64,000 nt of DNA from the NCBI GenBank assembly GCA_034401135.1, contig JAWZSP010000007.1, positions 3,162,001-3,226,000 on the forward strand, given 5' to 3'. Of this stretch, positions 24,502 through 34,799 are shown piece after piece. A program made the position numbers and the translations under genes. Source of the DNA: Volutella citrinella (Eukaryota; Ascomycota; Sordariomycetes; Hypocreales; Nectriaceae). The notes under the pieces were generated by a model. That model made no database searches. It saw only the letters and a program-made list of their open reading frames with translations, and had not been told where the DNA came from. Positions within the stretch are counted from its first letter, which is position 1. Every line of letters begins with the position of its first letter.

Positions 24502-26427
24502 TCACTTCTTCTTCAGAAAAGACGCCCAGCCTTTGGCCTCCTCGACATCAACCGGTTGCACCTCGTTTCCAAACTCCACCTCCTTCCCCTCCTGCACCGG
24601 ACGCCGACGAGTGTACCCCGATGACCCCCAACCACCAGTAGCCAGAGTCTCCTCGGCATCTGCACTAGGCACAATGCCCAACTTGGCTGCCTCCCTGGGC
24701 GTGAAGGTAGCCCACTCGTCGTACTCATCATACTCCCCAGCCCCCTTGATGGGGAAGAAGAAGTTGACGGCATAGAAAAGCGTGAACGAGATGCCCAGGC
24801 CGGTGAAGAAGGCAGTATAGTAGAGCTGGAACAGCGCATCGGGGGCCTTCTTGTATCCGCCCACGCTGACAACGAGACCTCCGATAGTGGGGGCCCATCC
24901 TGCGATCCAGCACGGGATGACGCGCCAGTTGAAGCCGTGAGAGAACCAGTAGTCCGAGCCATCGGGGTTGAACAGGTGGCTGAGCTTGATCTTTTGGTGG
25001 CGGATGACGAAGTAGTCGCAGATCATGACGCCCAGCAGGGGAGCCAGGAAGACGGAAAAGGAGCTGAGGACGCTGACGAAGGTGGCCGCGCGGTTGATGA
25101 GCTGCCAGGGCTGGATGACCCAGGCCGCCATGAAGGTGATGATGGCGCCGCGGCGGATGTCAATGTATCGGGGGAAGATGCCCGCCAGGTCGATGCCACC
25201 GGCGACGGCATTGCCGCAGACGTTTTGGAAGAGGATGGCAAAGCCAAAGGCCAGCGCCAGGAAGAAGACGCCAGCGCGAGAGGCCGAGGATCCGTTGCCG
25301 TCTGGGAGTGTTAGTGTTACGTCAACCACGCCGAGGCAAAGGGCTCAACTCACAATCCATCATGACCATCATCAGGTCAGGCGGGTTCCACCAGATCTTG
25401 CCGTAGATGAGCTGGCAGGCCGCCGTGGTGACGAGGCCAGCGAGCGACACCAAGATGCCGACCAGCCACTGAGCCGCGCAGGTACCGGCGACGAAACCGA
25501 TGGACGTGTGGGAGTAGCGGGAGAAGTCGCTCTCGTTGGTCATTCCAGCGGCCTTTTGGCCAATGGCCTGGTTGAGGGCGGCCATCATGACCCACGAGAC
25601 GCTCCAGCGCGACGTCTCTGGGATCTTTTCGCCCTGGCGGAAGACGGGGCCGACGCCCTTGGCGACAGAGAGGGACCAGATCATCATGGCGATCATGGCG
25701 AGGCCGCAGCCGACGCTGGAGATGAAGAAGGGCTTCTTGAAGCGCTCGGGGCGGATGAAGAGGAAGGGCACCGACAGCGTCCAGAAGACGATGAAGCCGA
25801 CCATTTCGGCCGTCGTGGTGGGCACGCTGGCGGGGAGCGTGTTGGGGAGGCGGTGGAACGAGGGCCAGATGGCCGTGATGCAGACGCTGGGGTCATTAGC
25901 TGGTGTCGATATTGGGAATTAAGAGAAAAAAGCGACATACGTGGCGAGCTTGCCGCCGTTCCACGCCTGGAGGGCGGTCCAGATGAAGTTGAGCAGGCAG
26001 CGCTGGAGAAGCGGGATGTATGCGCCGCGCATGCCCCAGGTGAATCTGTTCTGGATGGTGAAGCCAATGTGCCAGGTCAGACCGCACCAGCCGACGATGC
26101 AGGCGCCGAGCGAGACAATCGCGCGGGACACGATGATGAGGGCCATGGACTGACCGACGGACAGGCCCTGGGTGAGGAACGTGTTGGGCGTCTGCCAGCT
26201 CGAGACGTTGAGGGCGCCGCTGGCATTCATTAGCGGGATTGAATGACAGTAGAGCATCGTGAGACTCACATGGACTGCGCTCCGAAAAAGTTAAACCATC
26301 CCCATGTTCGGCGCGACGGCGGCAGCGGCACCAGGTCGCGGTTGACCCAGGCCGTCGTCTCCTCGTGGCGGTCCTCGTCGGCCGAGAGCACGCAGGCGTC
26401 CCTGATCTTGCGGAGTGAGCTGGCCAT
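24502..26427 (-). CDS. NCS1-family permease (uracil/allantoin/hydantoin type)
   Basis: Plasma-membrane nucleobase:cation symporter-1 of 589 aa. Four exons on the minus strand: 26427-26270, 26219-25941, 25886-25354 and 25301-24502, all with GT...AG introns of 45-55 nt. Family marks include RTWGWFNFFGAQS and SSWQTPNTFLTQGLS at the first helices, an Asn-rich loop motif NESDFSRYS, GSDYWFSHGFNWR-type sequence before the last helices, and about 12 hydrophobic segments. The C-terminal 70 residues are cytosolic and acidic. It is divergent from the hydantoinase-like gene at 27514, with 1086 bp between starts, which suggests that it imports that enzyme's substrate. Several AGATAA/AGATAG sites in the shared region suggest control by the nitrogen regulator AreA; this is inference. 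Precise substrate cannot be read from sequence alone. Confidence 0.9.
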
Positions 26428-27513
26428 GGTGTAGCACGGTGGTGGATGCCGGCCAGCGAGATTCACAGGTTGGCGAAGGTCAGGGTCAAATACACGGAGG
26501 GCTATCTTGGAGGTGTCAATTACGGCCTGGCTGCTTATCCTGCGCCATGTGCGAGTGCCGGTAGCGACTTCGGAGAGTGGCCTGGATCATGACTCTGTTA
26601 TCTTTCATGGGAAGCTAATTGGGCACGAGGTTAACGCGGCAAGGTGCACGAGTTGCGGCCGTCCAGGCGGGGGATGAGAGGGAGGGAGGGATGTCGTGGT
26701 GAGGGTGGTGGTGAGGTGCTCCGATATTTATTACCGGATTCGGTAATGCGACCTCGAGGCCGGCGTTAGGATAAGCATTGGATGGCTTTCCATGTCGTCC
26801 TAGCGATGCATGGCGCCAGGCTAGGGACTGGGGTAATGGTGAGTGCTCGTCGGTTCGAATTGCTTGTCTTGAGCATGAGAGGAGCATTTCCGGGCCGGGA
26901 ATAGCAGAGACCGGGAGGGCCGCCGCCACATACGTCGAACCAGCAGTGGTGACCAGGTGTGTGGGAACATTAGCTTGTGCACAGAGGGGCGATGCCTTTG
27001 CCTATCGCCTGTTTGCCTATCGGGCATCATGCTAGCACCAATCGCCTGACCCCGTCGGCCGTCGCTATCAACTGCCTTTACTTCTGGCCTCCGAATGTGT
27101 GGAGATGGTGCTATCTATCCCTGCACCCACATGAACGACACTCCTTGCTTGACATGAGGACCCTCCCCTGCTAGACGAGTACCCCAGACGTCGCCTCTGC
27201 TATTACGTACAGATATGCCCGCTGTGTTTGCGGGGTGTGCAAATCACGGCCGTTTCGTTGGTTCTTATTTGTCTGACTCGACGACCAACGGCTTCGCGAT
27301 AGCCCAGGCTCCATGGCGCCATCTGCGTCGCATGCCGTCTCACTCGGGCCCTTCTTCATGACGCCGACTTCGGCCGTCGGGGCGGTCCACGCCGAGCGCG
27401 ACATCTGAGGCCGGCGGGCGTAGAAGAGCGACGACCTTGGCTGCAATCTCGTGTGTTGTATTGCACCATCGATTGACCGTGGCAGCCAAGTGAAGCCATC
27501 TCAGACAGACACC
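26428..27513. promoter_or_regulatory. Shared divergent promoter, permease and hydantoinase
   Basis: 1086 bp between two starts. GATA-type sites (AGATAA or AGATAG on the minus strand) are visible near 26500, 26597 and 27108, fitting AreA nitrogen control. An 18-bp palindrome lies at 26730-26747 and is listed separately. No coding sequence is evident. Confidence 0.5.
26730..26747. promoter_or_regulatory. Palindromic candidate operator CCG-N4-CGG
   Basis: Perfect inverted repeat ATTACCG-GATT-CGGTAAT in the shared promoter, 303 bp from the permease start and 767 bp from the hydantoinase start. Paired CGG half-sites in everted orientation are classic Zn2Cys6 targets. The regulator is not in this window as far as I can tell. 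Confidence 0.45.
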
Positions 27514-30500
27514 ATGAAGCAGCCTACCCTCAGGATCGGTGTCGACGTCGGCGGGTAAGCATCAGCTTAACAGTCCTCCATTGGCCGTCCATCATTCTTA
27601 CTGACTACAAGAACAAACACCGATGGCGTCGTCCTCGACCTCAGTCGCGCCTCCGGCCCTGACCGCGGCATCGTGGCATGGAAAAAGTCCAGCACGACCA
27701 AGAACCCCAGCGACGGCATCAACAACGTCATCAAGGACATGTTTGCGCAGTCCAGCATCGACCCCCGCGACGTCGCCAGCGTCACCATCGGCACCACGCA
27801 CTTCATCAACGCCGTCGTCGAGATGGACCAGACCCGGCTCGCCAAGGTGGCCGTGATACGCCTCTGCGGGCCCTTCTCGCAGGACATCCCCATCGGCATT
27901 GACTGGCCGCCCCAGCTGCGCGGCATCATCTGCGGGTACCGGGGCCTCGTGGACGGCGGGCTGGAGATTGACGGCAGCCTCATCGCCGAGCTGGACGGGG
28001 ACGGGGTGCGGCACCACGTCGAGGCCATCAAGGCGCAGGGCATCCGGAGCATCGTCATCGTCGGCGTCTTCAGCCCCATCGACCTGGTCCACCGGCAAGA
28101 AGAAGCAGCAGCCGAGATTGCGCGCGAGGTGTTCCCCGAGGCCGACGTCGTGTGCTCCAAGGACGTAGCCAACATTGGCTTCCTGGAGCGCGAGAACGCC
28201 GCCATCCTCAACGCATCCATCCTGCCCTTTGCGCGACGCACCATCCACTCGTTCCAGGACGCCATCGCACGTCTCCGCCTCGACTGCCCCGTCTTCGTGA
28301 CACAGAACGACGGCACAATCCTCCCCGCCGCCGCGGCCGCGCGCGTGCCCATCCGCACCTTTTCGAGCGGGCCGACCAACAGCATGCGCGGCGCCGCGTT
28401 CCTGATGCGCGACCAGGCCGCCGACGAGGCCATGATGGTCGTCGACATTGGTGGCACAACCACTGACGTCGGCCTGCTGCAGAAGAACGGCTTCCCCCGC
28501 CAGGCCGCTGCTTATAGCGAAGTGGCCGGCGTGCGTACAAACTTCTCGTACCCGGACGTCCGCAGCATCGGCCTTGGCGGCGGCTCCGTCGTCGGCCGCG
28601 ACAGGGCGGGGAGGCTGACCGTCGGCCCGGAGAGCGTGGGCTACCAGATCCGGAGCAAGGCGCTCGTCTTTGGCGGCGACGTGCCCACCGCCACTGACTA
28701 CACGGTGCTGGGCGACAAGGCCGTCGAGATTGGCGACCGCTCGCGTGTCGACGGCTCGGCGCTCGAGGACAGCCTGCCAGAGTTCCGGGCCCTGGTCAAA
28801 TCCATGATTGAGGGCATCGTCGACACGATGAAGACGTCGCCCGAAGACATTCCCGTCGTTCTCGTCGGCGGAGGCGCCGTCATTGCGCCCGATACTCTCA
28901 TCGGCGCGAGTCGCGTCGTCAAGCCCAACTGGTCGGGCGTGGCCAATGCGATTGGCGCGGCGACGGCGCGGGTGAGCGGCGTGGTGGACTCGGTCGAGAG
29001 CACAGAGTCGAGAAGCAAGGACGACATCATGAAGGAGCTGTCTGCGCGAGCCGTGGACAAGGCTGTCGAGAACGGTGCGCTGCGGGAGACGGTGGCTATT
29101 GCTGAGATGGAGGACTATCCCCTGCAGGTAAGAGGCTGTCGACTTATACTGGATGGCCACTGACACTAAGGTATATAGTACATCGCCAACAAGTCTCGCA
29201 TCATCATCAAGGCCGTCGGAGACTTTGACTACTCCCGGACAGACTTTGAGAACACGCCCGTGCTGGGCAGCAACGATGATGAGTTTGCCGACGACACGAA
29301 CCACGTGGCGCAAAAGTCGGCCGGTGCTGTGGACGCAGCAGAGGTTCCAGCAACGTCGCGCTCCGTCGAGTTTACCAAGGATTACATCAACTCGTACAAG
29401 CCGACGGTGGTGAACCGCGAGTGGTTCCTGACGGAGACGGACCTGGAGTTCATCAGCACCGGGTGTTACATCCTCGGCACGGGCGGCGGTGGTAACCCGT
29501 ACCAGCACTTCCTCCGTCTCCGGGAGATTCTTCGGGGCGGCGCCAAGCTGCGTGTCGTTTCTCCGCAGGACCTCAAGGACGATGACCTCGTGGCTTGCGG
29601 AGGAGCCAAGGGGTCTCCTCAGGTGTCGATTGAGAAGCCATACGGTCGAGAGTAGGTGCTCAGACTTTACTCCAACACATCTCCAACTAACCCGCGACAG
29701 AATGCTAGAGTCGCAGCGTGAACTATACGACTTTATGAAGGTCAAGCCCAACGCCGTCATCCCCCTCGAGATTGGCGGAGGCAATGGTCTGCAGGGCCTC
29801 GTCATTGGCGCCTCCAACGCCCTCGACATCCCTGCCGTCGACGGTGACTGGATGGGGCGAGCGTACCCCGTGTCGTGGCAGACGACGCCCGTGGTGTTTG
29901 AGAAGAAGGCCATGATGCTGCCGACGTGCATCTCGGACGGCAACGGACGAATCATGGTAAGCCGAACAAGCCCCTGACTTACTCCGACTAAACACTAACC
30001 GCACCAGTTCATGACCAAGGCGCACACGGAGCAAGATGTCGAGCGCGCATTCCGAGCCGCCCTCTCACAGATGGGCTCGAGCGTAGCCTGCGCCAAGGGC
30101 CCCGTCAGCGGCGCCAACACCAAGAAATGGGTGGTCGAGAACACCATGTCGCTCGCGTGGCGCATCGGACGGGCCGTGATGCTCTCGCGGTGCGCAAACA
30201 CGGTCGACACGGTGGCCGAGTCCATCATCGATGAGGTAGGCGGCCCGGAGTCGGCGCGGGTGCTGTGCAAGGGCAAGATTGTGGGCGTGGAGCGCGTCCT
30301 CAAGATGGGGCACTCGTACGGCGAGGTGATAATCGAGAGCGAGAACAAGGAGCGCATGGTGATTCCGTTCAAGAATGAGAATATATATGCCAAGAAGGTG
30401 GATGCGAGCGGAAAGGAGGAGGTGAGTGAATGTCCCGGATTATATATCCCGGACTGCGAGATGGTGCTAACGAGACAGATCCTGGCCATGGTGCCCGACC

Positions 30501-30730
30501 TCGTGTGCGTCCTGGACGCGCAAAACGGCGAGGCCCTCGGCACGCAAGAGTACCGCTACGGCCTGCCCGTCGTGGTGCTGGGCATCACCGCCTCGGACAG
30601 GTGGACGTCGACGCCGCGCGGGCTCGAGATTGGCGGTCCGAAGGGGTTCGGCTTCGACGACCTCGAGTACCGGCCGCTGGGCAAGTTTAGCAAGCCGCGG
30701 AGCGTGATTGATGAGTATGGGTCAGAATAG
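27514..30730 (+). CDS. Hydantoinase/oxoprolinase-DUF917 fusion protein
   Basis: Predicted cytosolic amidohydrolase of 983 aa. Six exons: 27514-27554, 27612-29127, 29179-29651, 29701-29956, 30008-30421 and 30479-30730. The N-terminal part is the hydantoinase/oxoprolinase ATPase-like fold: IGVDVGGTNTDGVVLD at residues 8-23 (nucleotide-binding loop), IGTTHFINAVVE, then the second domain with VVDIGGTTTDVGLL (about 280), SIGLGGGSVVGRD and VLVGGGAVIAPD. After about residue 580 comes a DUF917 (S-methyl-thiohydantoin desulfurase-like) module with GTGGGGNPY, CGGAKGSP, LEIGGGNG and DGDWMGRAYP. Bacteria often encode these two modules as separate neighbouring genes. The family opens cyclic amides such as hydantoins or 5-oxoproline with ATP. 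The divergent permease supports a catabolic uptake module. Substrate unknown. Confidence 0.9.
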
Positions 30731-32373
30731 GGGATGAGTTGGGGTTGATTATGGGTTGAAAAGTAGGTATGAGGTTTGGGCTAGACCAGATTACGATGAG
30801 TGTAGACGTCCTGCATTGGCATCGACAACAAGGAATGCGATCCTGGCTAGGTGTGAATATTTTGCAATGTCCAACGGGTATAGAGCATGTTTCAGGAATG
30901 GAATGCTTGTTGAGCTTTAAGTAAAGAGCTGCTTGGACATAGGGTAACGCTGCTTGCTGAAGGATGGCGTTGAAGAGCAACCGAATTCAGATGAGTGTGT
31001 TCGGTGCTGCCGATTGTGTCAATGTAAATTTACGGGTTTCTCTTGTAATCTAGATATTCAAAGCCAAATTATTATGGTAAAGGGATGACATGGCCAAGGA
31101 TGGGGACTGAAGTTGTAATCCATTAGAGATTAATTACGCAGCATCATTTCTACCCCTAAGTGATCAACGTTTACAATCACGCATTGATGCCAGACTCCCT
31201 CTTAGATGTGAAAGGCTAGTCTACATGACCTTCGAGCAAGTATTGCAATTGTTAACGAGGTGATGCGTAACTCCGAGCCGGCCATCCCAAAATGAGTCTC
31301 CCGAGTTATTAGATTCATCAAGTGGAGGAGATTATCAAACCTCTCCTGACACTAACATGTGAGGCGAACACCAGAAATTTAGTTAGCACACAGAAATCAC
31401 TCAACCCTCTCAACAGACAAAGGAAGGTGCAGTTAATTTGATTGGCCTGTAGCGCGTCGACGGCCTGATCCTTGGGCTGGACTCCTCCCAGCCGCACACA
31501 CGGCTTACTGCTTTGGGCTCCACTTGTCGGCGATTGCGAGCCAACACCCCGGCTCCCCCTCCGCTCGGGTCATGCTACTCGTCGCCAGGCTGTTTGAAAT
31601 TGAGAGCCTTTTGATCCCTCTGCCAGGGCTGGATGCACTCTAAATGCTTTTTTGTCGAGCAAGGGAGGCGACGCGCGCTGCCAATTTTGAGATCCTGCAG
31701 AGGGTGGGAGTAACTTGAGATGACGGGAGTTAGTGCAGACTGCCACCGGGCGATGGATGGTGTCTTGGCTGCTGGAGAATGAGGTCCTCTGGATGAAGGT
31801 CTTGGTCGATGGCACAAGACGCGAGCGAAGATGGAGCATGTAGTCGTCTGGTGTTTCAAGGCGGCACATCACGGAAACTTCCCATCAGGCGATCACCAGG
31901 TTTCAAAACACCCCAGACAAAGGGACCCTCCGACGACACTGGAGCGTTTCCAAATGGTCGGGACGAATCTTTCAGGCCTGGTCACCTATTAATAGAACGT
32001 TTCCAGGCACCGTCGGGGATTGATTTTCGATCTCGACAGATCGCTAAGGCGCCAACTAGCCCAGGTCCATGCGTGGGCAGACCGGGCTGAGCATGGACGC
32101 TTTTCGGCTTTTACGGCTGGACGCATTTGGAGGCCAGACGAGACGCTAGGCTAAGCGAATCTGTCGAGATCCTGGGGGCGGCTAGGGGAATTAATTAGCT
32201 ATAGTTTCACGTTGGGCAGCCAGGCCACCTCATATATTGCAAGGGGCAGCTCGGGTGAATCCTGCCGCCTCCAACCCCGGCCAGTTGGTTCGTGGCCGCC
32301 TGTCATCCGATGGCGAGGCACCGGGATGAGTCCATCCTTTGGAGACAGAGGATGAAATGGCTGACGGGATGCA

Positions 32374-32379
32374 TATAAG
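32374..32379 (+). promoter_or_regulatory. TATA-like element of the lysozyme-fold gene
   Basis: TATAAG about 170 bp upstream of the ATG at 32544, preceding a leader rich in ATTC repeats. Confidence 0.45.
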
Positions 32380-32432
32380 ACGACTCCCGGGCCTCAACTG
32401 TCCCAAATAAGCACTTGCATTCTTCAATCTTG

Positions 32433-32475
32433 ATTCATTCATTCATTCATTACTTCACTCATTCATTCCTTCATT
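32433..32475. repeat. Imperfect (ATTC)n repeat in the leader
   Basis: Repeated TTCATTCATTCATTCATT-type units lie in the predicted 5' untranslated region of the lysozyme-fold gene. Interrupted by ACTTC and CCTTC units. Confidence 0.85.
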
Positions 32476-32543
32476 CTTACTGTTTGCTGTACCCTTGTAC
32501 ATTCTCTTCTACTTCACGTCCACTCATTTCAACGACAACCACA

Positions 32544-33712
32544 ATGGTCGCCATCACCCCCTTCATCCTGACTGCGAGCAGTCTTATCGGCCTCTCCCAG
32601 GCCTCTCGTTGTCGATCTCGTCCCGCTGTCAAGCCGCCGGCGGTCGAGTCCTCGTTCACTTCAGCTGTGCCCCAGGCCGGACCCTCCTTCGCTTCAGTTG
32701 CGCCCGAGGCTGCGTCGACCGCGCCCGGCACTACCAGTGTGATTGACACCACCATTACCACCACCGTCACCACGGGCTGGCCCGAAGAGACAGCGGCTGC
32801 TGACTCAAAACCCACCTCCGCCGCTGTCGTCTCGGTTGTTTCGTCCGCCGCTGCCGAAGCCGAGGCCGCTACTACCTCCGCTGCGGCCGTCGCCAAGCCC
32901 TCCGCCGCTGCCTCCGCTGCTCCGTCCGCCCAGGCTGCCATTGCCCGAGATGGAAAGTACAAGAACTACCGTGGAGACGGATCCGTCGCCAAGGGCTGGC
33001 CGGATATCAAGGACTGGATCGACTTTGACACTATGTGAGCTCGCAAAAACAGAGACCCAGGACTCTCAACTAACGCCCGCAGGTTCAACAACTTCCGCAA
33101 GACATCTGCCGGCGGCTGCAACTGGATGGGAGTCGGCGCCAACTCTGACGAGGAAGACTCGGAGCTCAAGGCGGCCGTTCTCGAGGCCGCGCAGCAGAGC
33201 GGTCTGGACGCCCGCTTCATCCTCGCCGTCGTCTACCAGGAGTCGACCGGATGCGTCCGCATGGAGACCACCTGGGGCAAGTACCGCAACCCAGGCCTGA
33301 TGCAGTGCTTTGAGGGCAAGCACACCTGCAACGACCCTGAGTTCGGCGTGCCCATGAAGAAGCCGTGCCCCGCCGAGACCATCAAGGGTAAGACACCCGG
33401 TGACTGAATGCTCCGCCGGACCTTGAGCTAACTTGACCAAAAGCCATGATCTTCGAGGGTGTTGGAATCACCGCCGACAAGGGCCTCATCTACACCGTCA
33501 AGGAGAGCGGCGCCACCGACGTGAGCAAGTACTACAAGGGCGGCGTCATCTACAACTCGGGCGGCATGCCCAAAGACGGAAACCTGGGCGCCTCGACCGG
33601 CAACAAGTGCTACGCCAGCGACATTGCCAACCGCGTCATGGGCTGGGTCGCTGACCAGTCCCCCTGCAACCGGGAGACCATCAAGAACCTGGACGGACCG
33701 GATTACAACTAA
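32544..33712 (+). CDS. Secreted lysozyme-fold (SLT-like) protein with Ala/Ser/Thr stalk
   Basis: Predicted secreted protein of 354 aa. Exons 32544-33034, 33083-33387 and 33444-33712, with introns of 48 and 56 nt. Residues 1-20 are a signal peptide (MVAITPFILTASSLIGLSQA). Residues about 30-145 are a low-complexity Ala/Ser/Thr/Pro stalk, a likely O-glycosylation region. Residues about 165-354 form a domain with RFILAVVYQESTGCVR and NPGLMQCFEG, the pattern of the lysozyme/soluble lytic transglycosylase superfamily. Glu217 in QES is in the position of the catalytic acid. Several Cys residues (GGCNW, TGC, MQCF, HTC, PCP, KCY, SPCN) suggest disulfides. The natural substrate (peptidoglycan, chitosan or host glycan) is not determined by sequence; a role against bacteria is possible but unproven. 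Confidence 0.82.
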
Positions 33713-33788
33713 GTTGCCCAATATTTCGCTGAGCGAATGCAGAGCAGCAAAACAACAACGGGCGCCTTTGGATATAGCTAGCCTATTG

Positions 33789-33794
33789 AATAAA
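33789..33794 (+). terminator. AATAAA poly(A) signal of the lysozyme-fold gene
   Basis: Consensus AATAAA 77 nt after the TAA stop. Confidence 0.5.
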
Positions 33795-34248
33795 TGCCCT
33801 TCCGATTCCTCAGCCAAGTACTGAAAAATGGAGAATGAAGATGAACGACTGGCTTGATAAGATGCTGGAATGGCAAACGTGCTCAACTATCTGAGTTACA
33901 ACCTTCACGGCTTTACCGACATGTCTCTAGGCAGCTTGTCATTATATAAAATACAAAGCAATTCACGCCATTGGATGTCTGAAATACCCGTTTGTCACTC
34001 TTTTCAGCTACGATGATCCCATGCTGTAGCACCACCTCAATTGAGCCCTGCATGACGGCTAAGATGGATTGTCATAGGCTTGGTGACTGGTTGATGGCAT
34101 GTTATGCATTGGCTGTCCCCACCGTCGCGGCTAAGAGTGCTCAGAGAAGCCCTACCAGCAAAACACCCGTTTATCCATGAGCAGGGTCCGTCCCACAAGT
34201 CGCGCCCTCTTAGCGTCGCCCCTCATGGGGCCGTTGGGAGTGTACCAA

Positions 34249-34332
34249 GTGTTGCGATGCATTTAAGGCCACTTTGTACCAGTACTAGCAGTAAGGTACC
34301 TTACACTTTTGCTGTGCAAAAGTGTGCGCTTT
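34249..34332 (+). repeat. 84-bp direct repeat, copy 1
   Basis: Begins GTGTTGCGAT and ends GTGCGCTTT. It differs from copy 2 (34552-34635) at only two positions. It contains a perfect 10-bp hairpin with a 3-nt loop (ACACTTTTGC-TGT-GCAAAAGTGT). Just before it stands GAGTGTACCAAG. Confidence 0.9.
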
Positions 34333-34551
34333 GTAGTTATAAGCCCGGTATGCGTATGGCTGCAAGCTAGAGCAATTGACAAGCTTGACACCACTTCCAC
34401 CTGTGCTAAAGGTCATCAGTTCGAACACACCTCTAGGTAGGGCTTGAATATGCCTAACATGCCTGATAGACTAGAGAGAAAGACCATGCAGTAGAAACCA
34501 GTAAATATATGAGCATTTCACTTGGAATAAATTCCTAGTAAAATAGGGGTT

Positions 34552-34635
34552 GTGTTGCGATACATTTAAGGCCACTTTGTACCGGTACTAGCAGTAAGGT
34601 ACCTTACACTTTTGCTGTGCAAAAGTGTGCGCTTT
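34552..34635 (+). repeat. 84-bp direct repeat, copy 2
   Basis: Near-identical to copy 1 and 303 bp downstream in the same orientation. Followed by CAACGCAACA, the inverse complement of its own start TGTTGCG, and then by GGGTGTACCAAG, nearly the same 12-bp sequence that precedes copy 1. This is the layout of an inserted element with terminal repeats and flanking duplication. Confidence 0.9.
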
Positions 34636-34690
34636 TCAACGCAACAGGGGTGTACCAAGAGATGGGTTGGTTAGCGCCAGCACGTGGGTC

Positions 34691-34697
34691 TATAAAA
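34691..34697 (+). promoter_or_regulatory. TATA box of the DUF1868 gene
   Basis: TATAAAA 109 bp upstream of the ATG at 34800; a CACGTG E-box sits immediately before it at 34681-34686. The 84-bp repeat copy 2 ends only about 55 bp further upstream, so the repeat lies in this promoter. Confidence 0.55.
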
Positions 34698-34799
34698 CCC
34701 GACAGCAGCAATATCTTTCCAACTTGAACTACTTGTCTCTACGCATTTCGATCCTGCAAGCAATTAGAATTCATATCAGCAAGCACACTCTTTATCATC

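Larger units (their letters stand above)
30731..32543. other. Intergenic region, no gene seen
   Basis: 1.8 kb between plus-strand genes. The first 700 bp are AT-rich, as in a terminator. Open frames around 31570-32090 are short and unrecognised. The last 200 bp hold the TATA element and leader of the lysozyme-fold gene. Confidence 0.5.
33713..34799. other. Repeat-bearing intergenic region
   Basis: 1.1 kb without a gene. It contains the two 84-bp direct copies described separately. Between them, near 34380-34435, is a stretch with a B-box-like GTTCGAAC but no foldable tRNA. Confidence 0.55.

Noticed and set aside
27598..29955. 785-codon antisense frame opposite the hydantoinase gene
   Set aside because: Mirror frame of GC-rich codons in the real gene. 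The plus-strand protein has conserved motifs and fits six splice-consistent exons.
34365..34440. Functional tRNA gene
   Set aside because: Only a B-box-like GTTCGAAC is present; acceptor, D and T stems do not pair.
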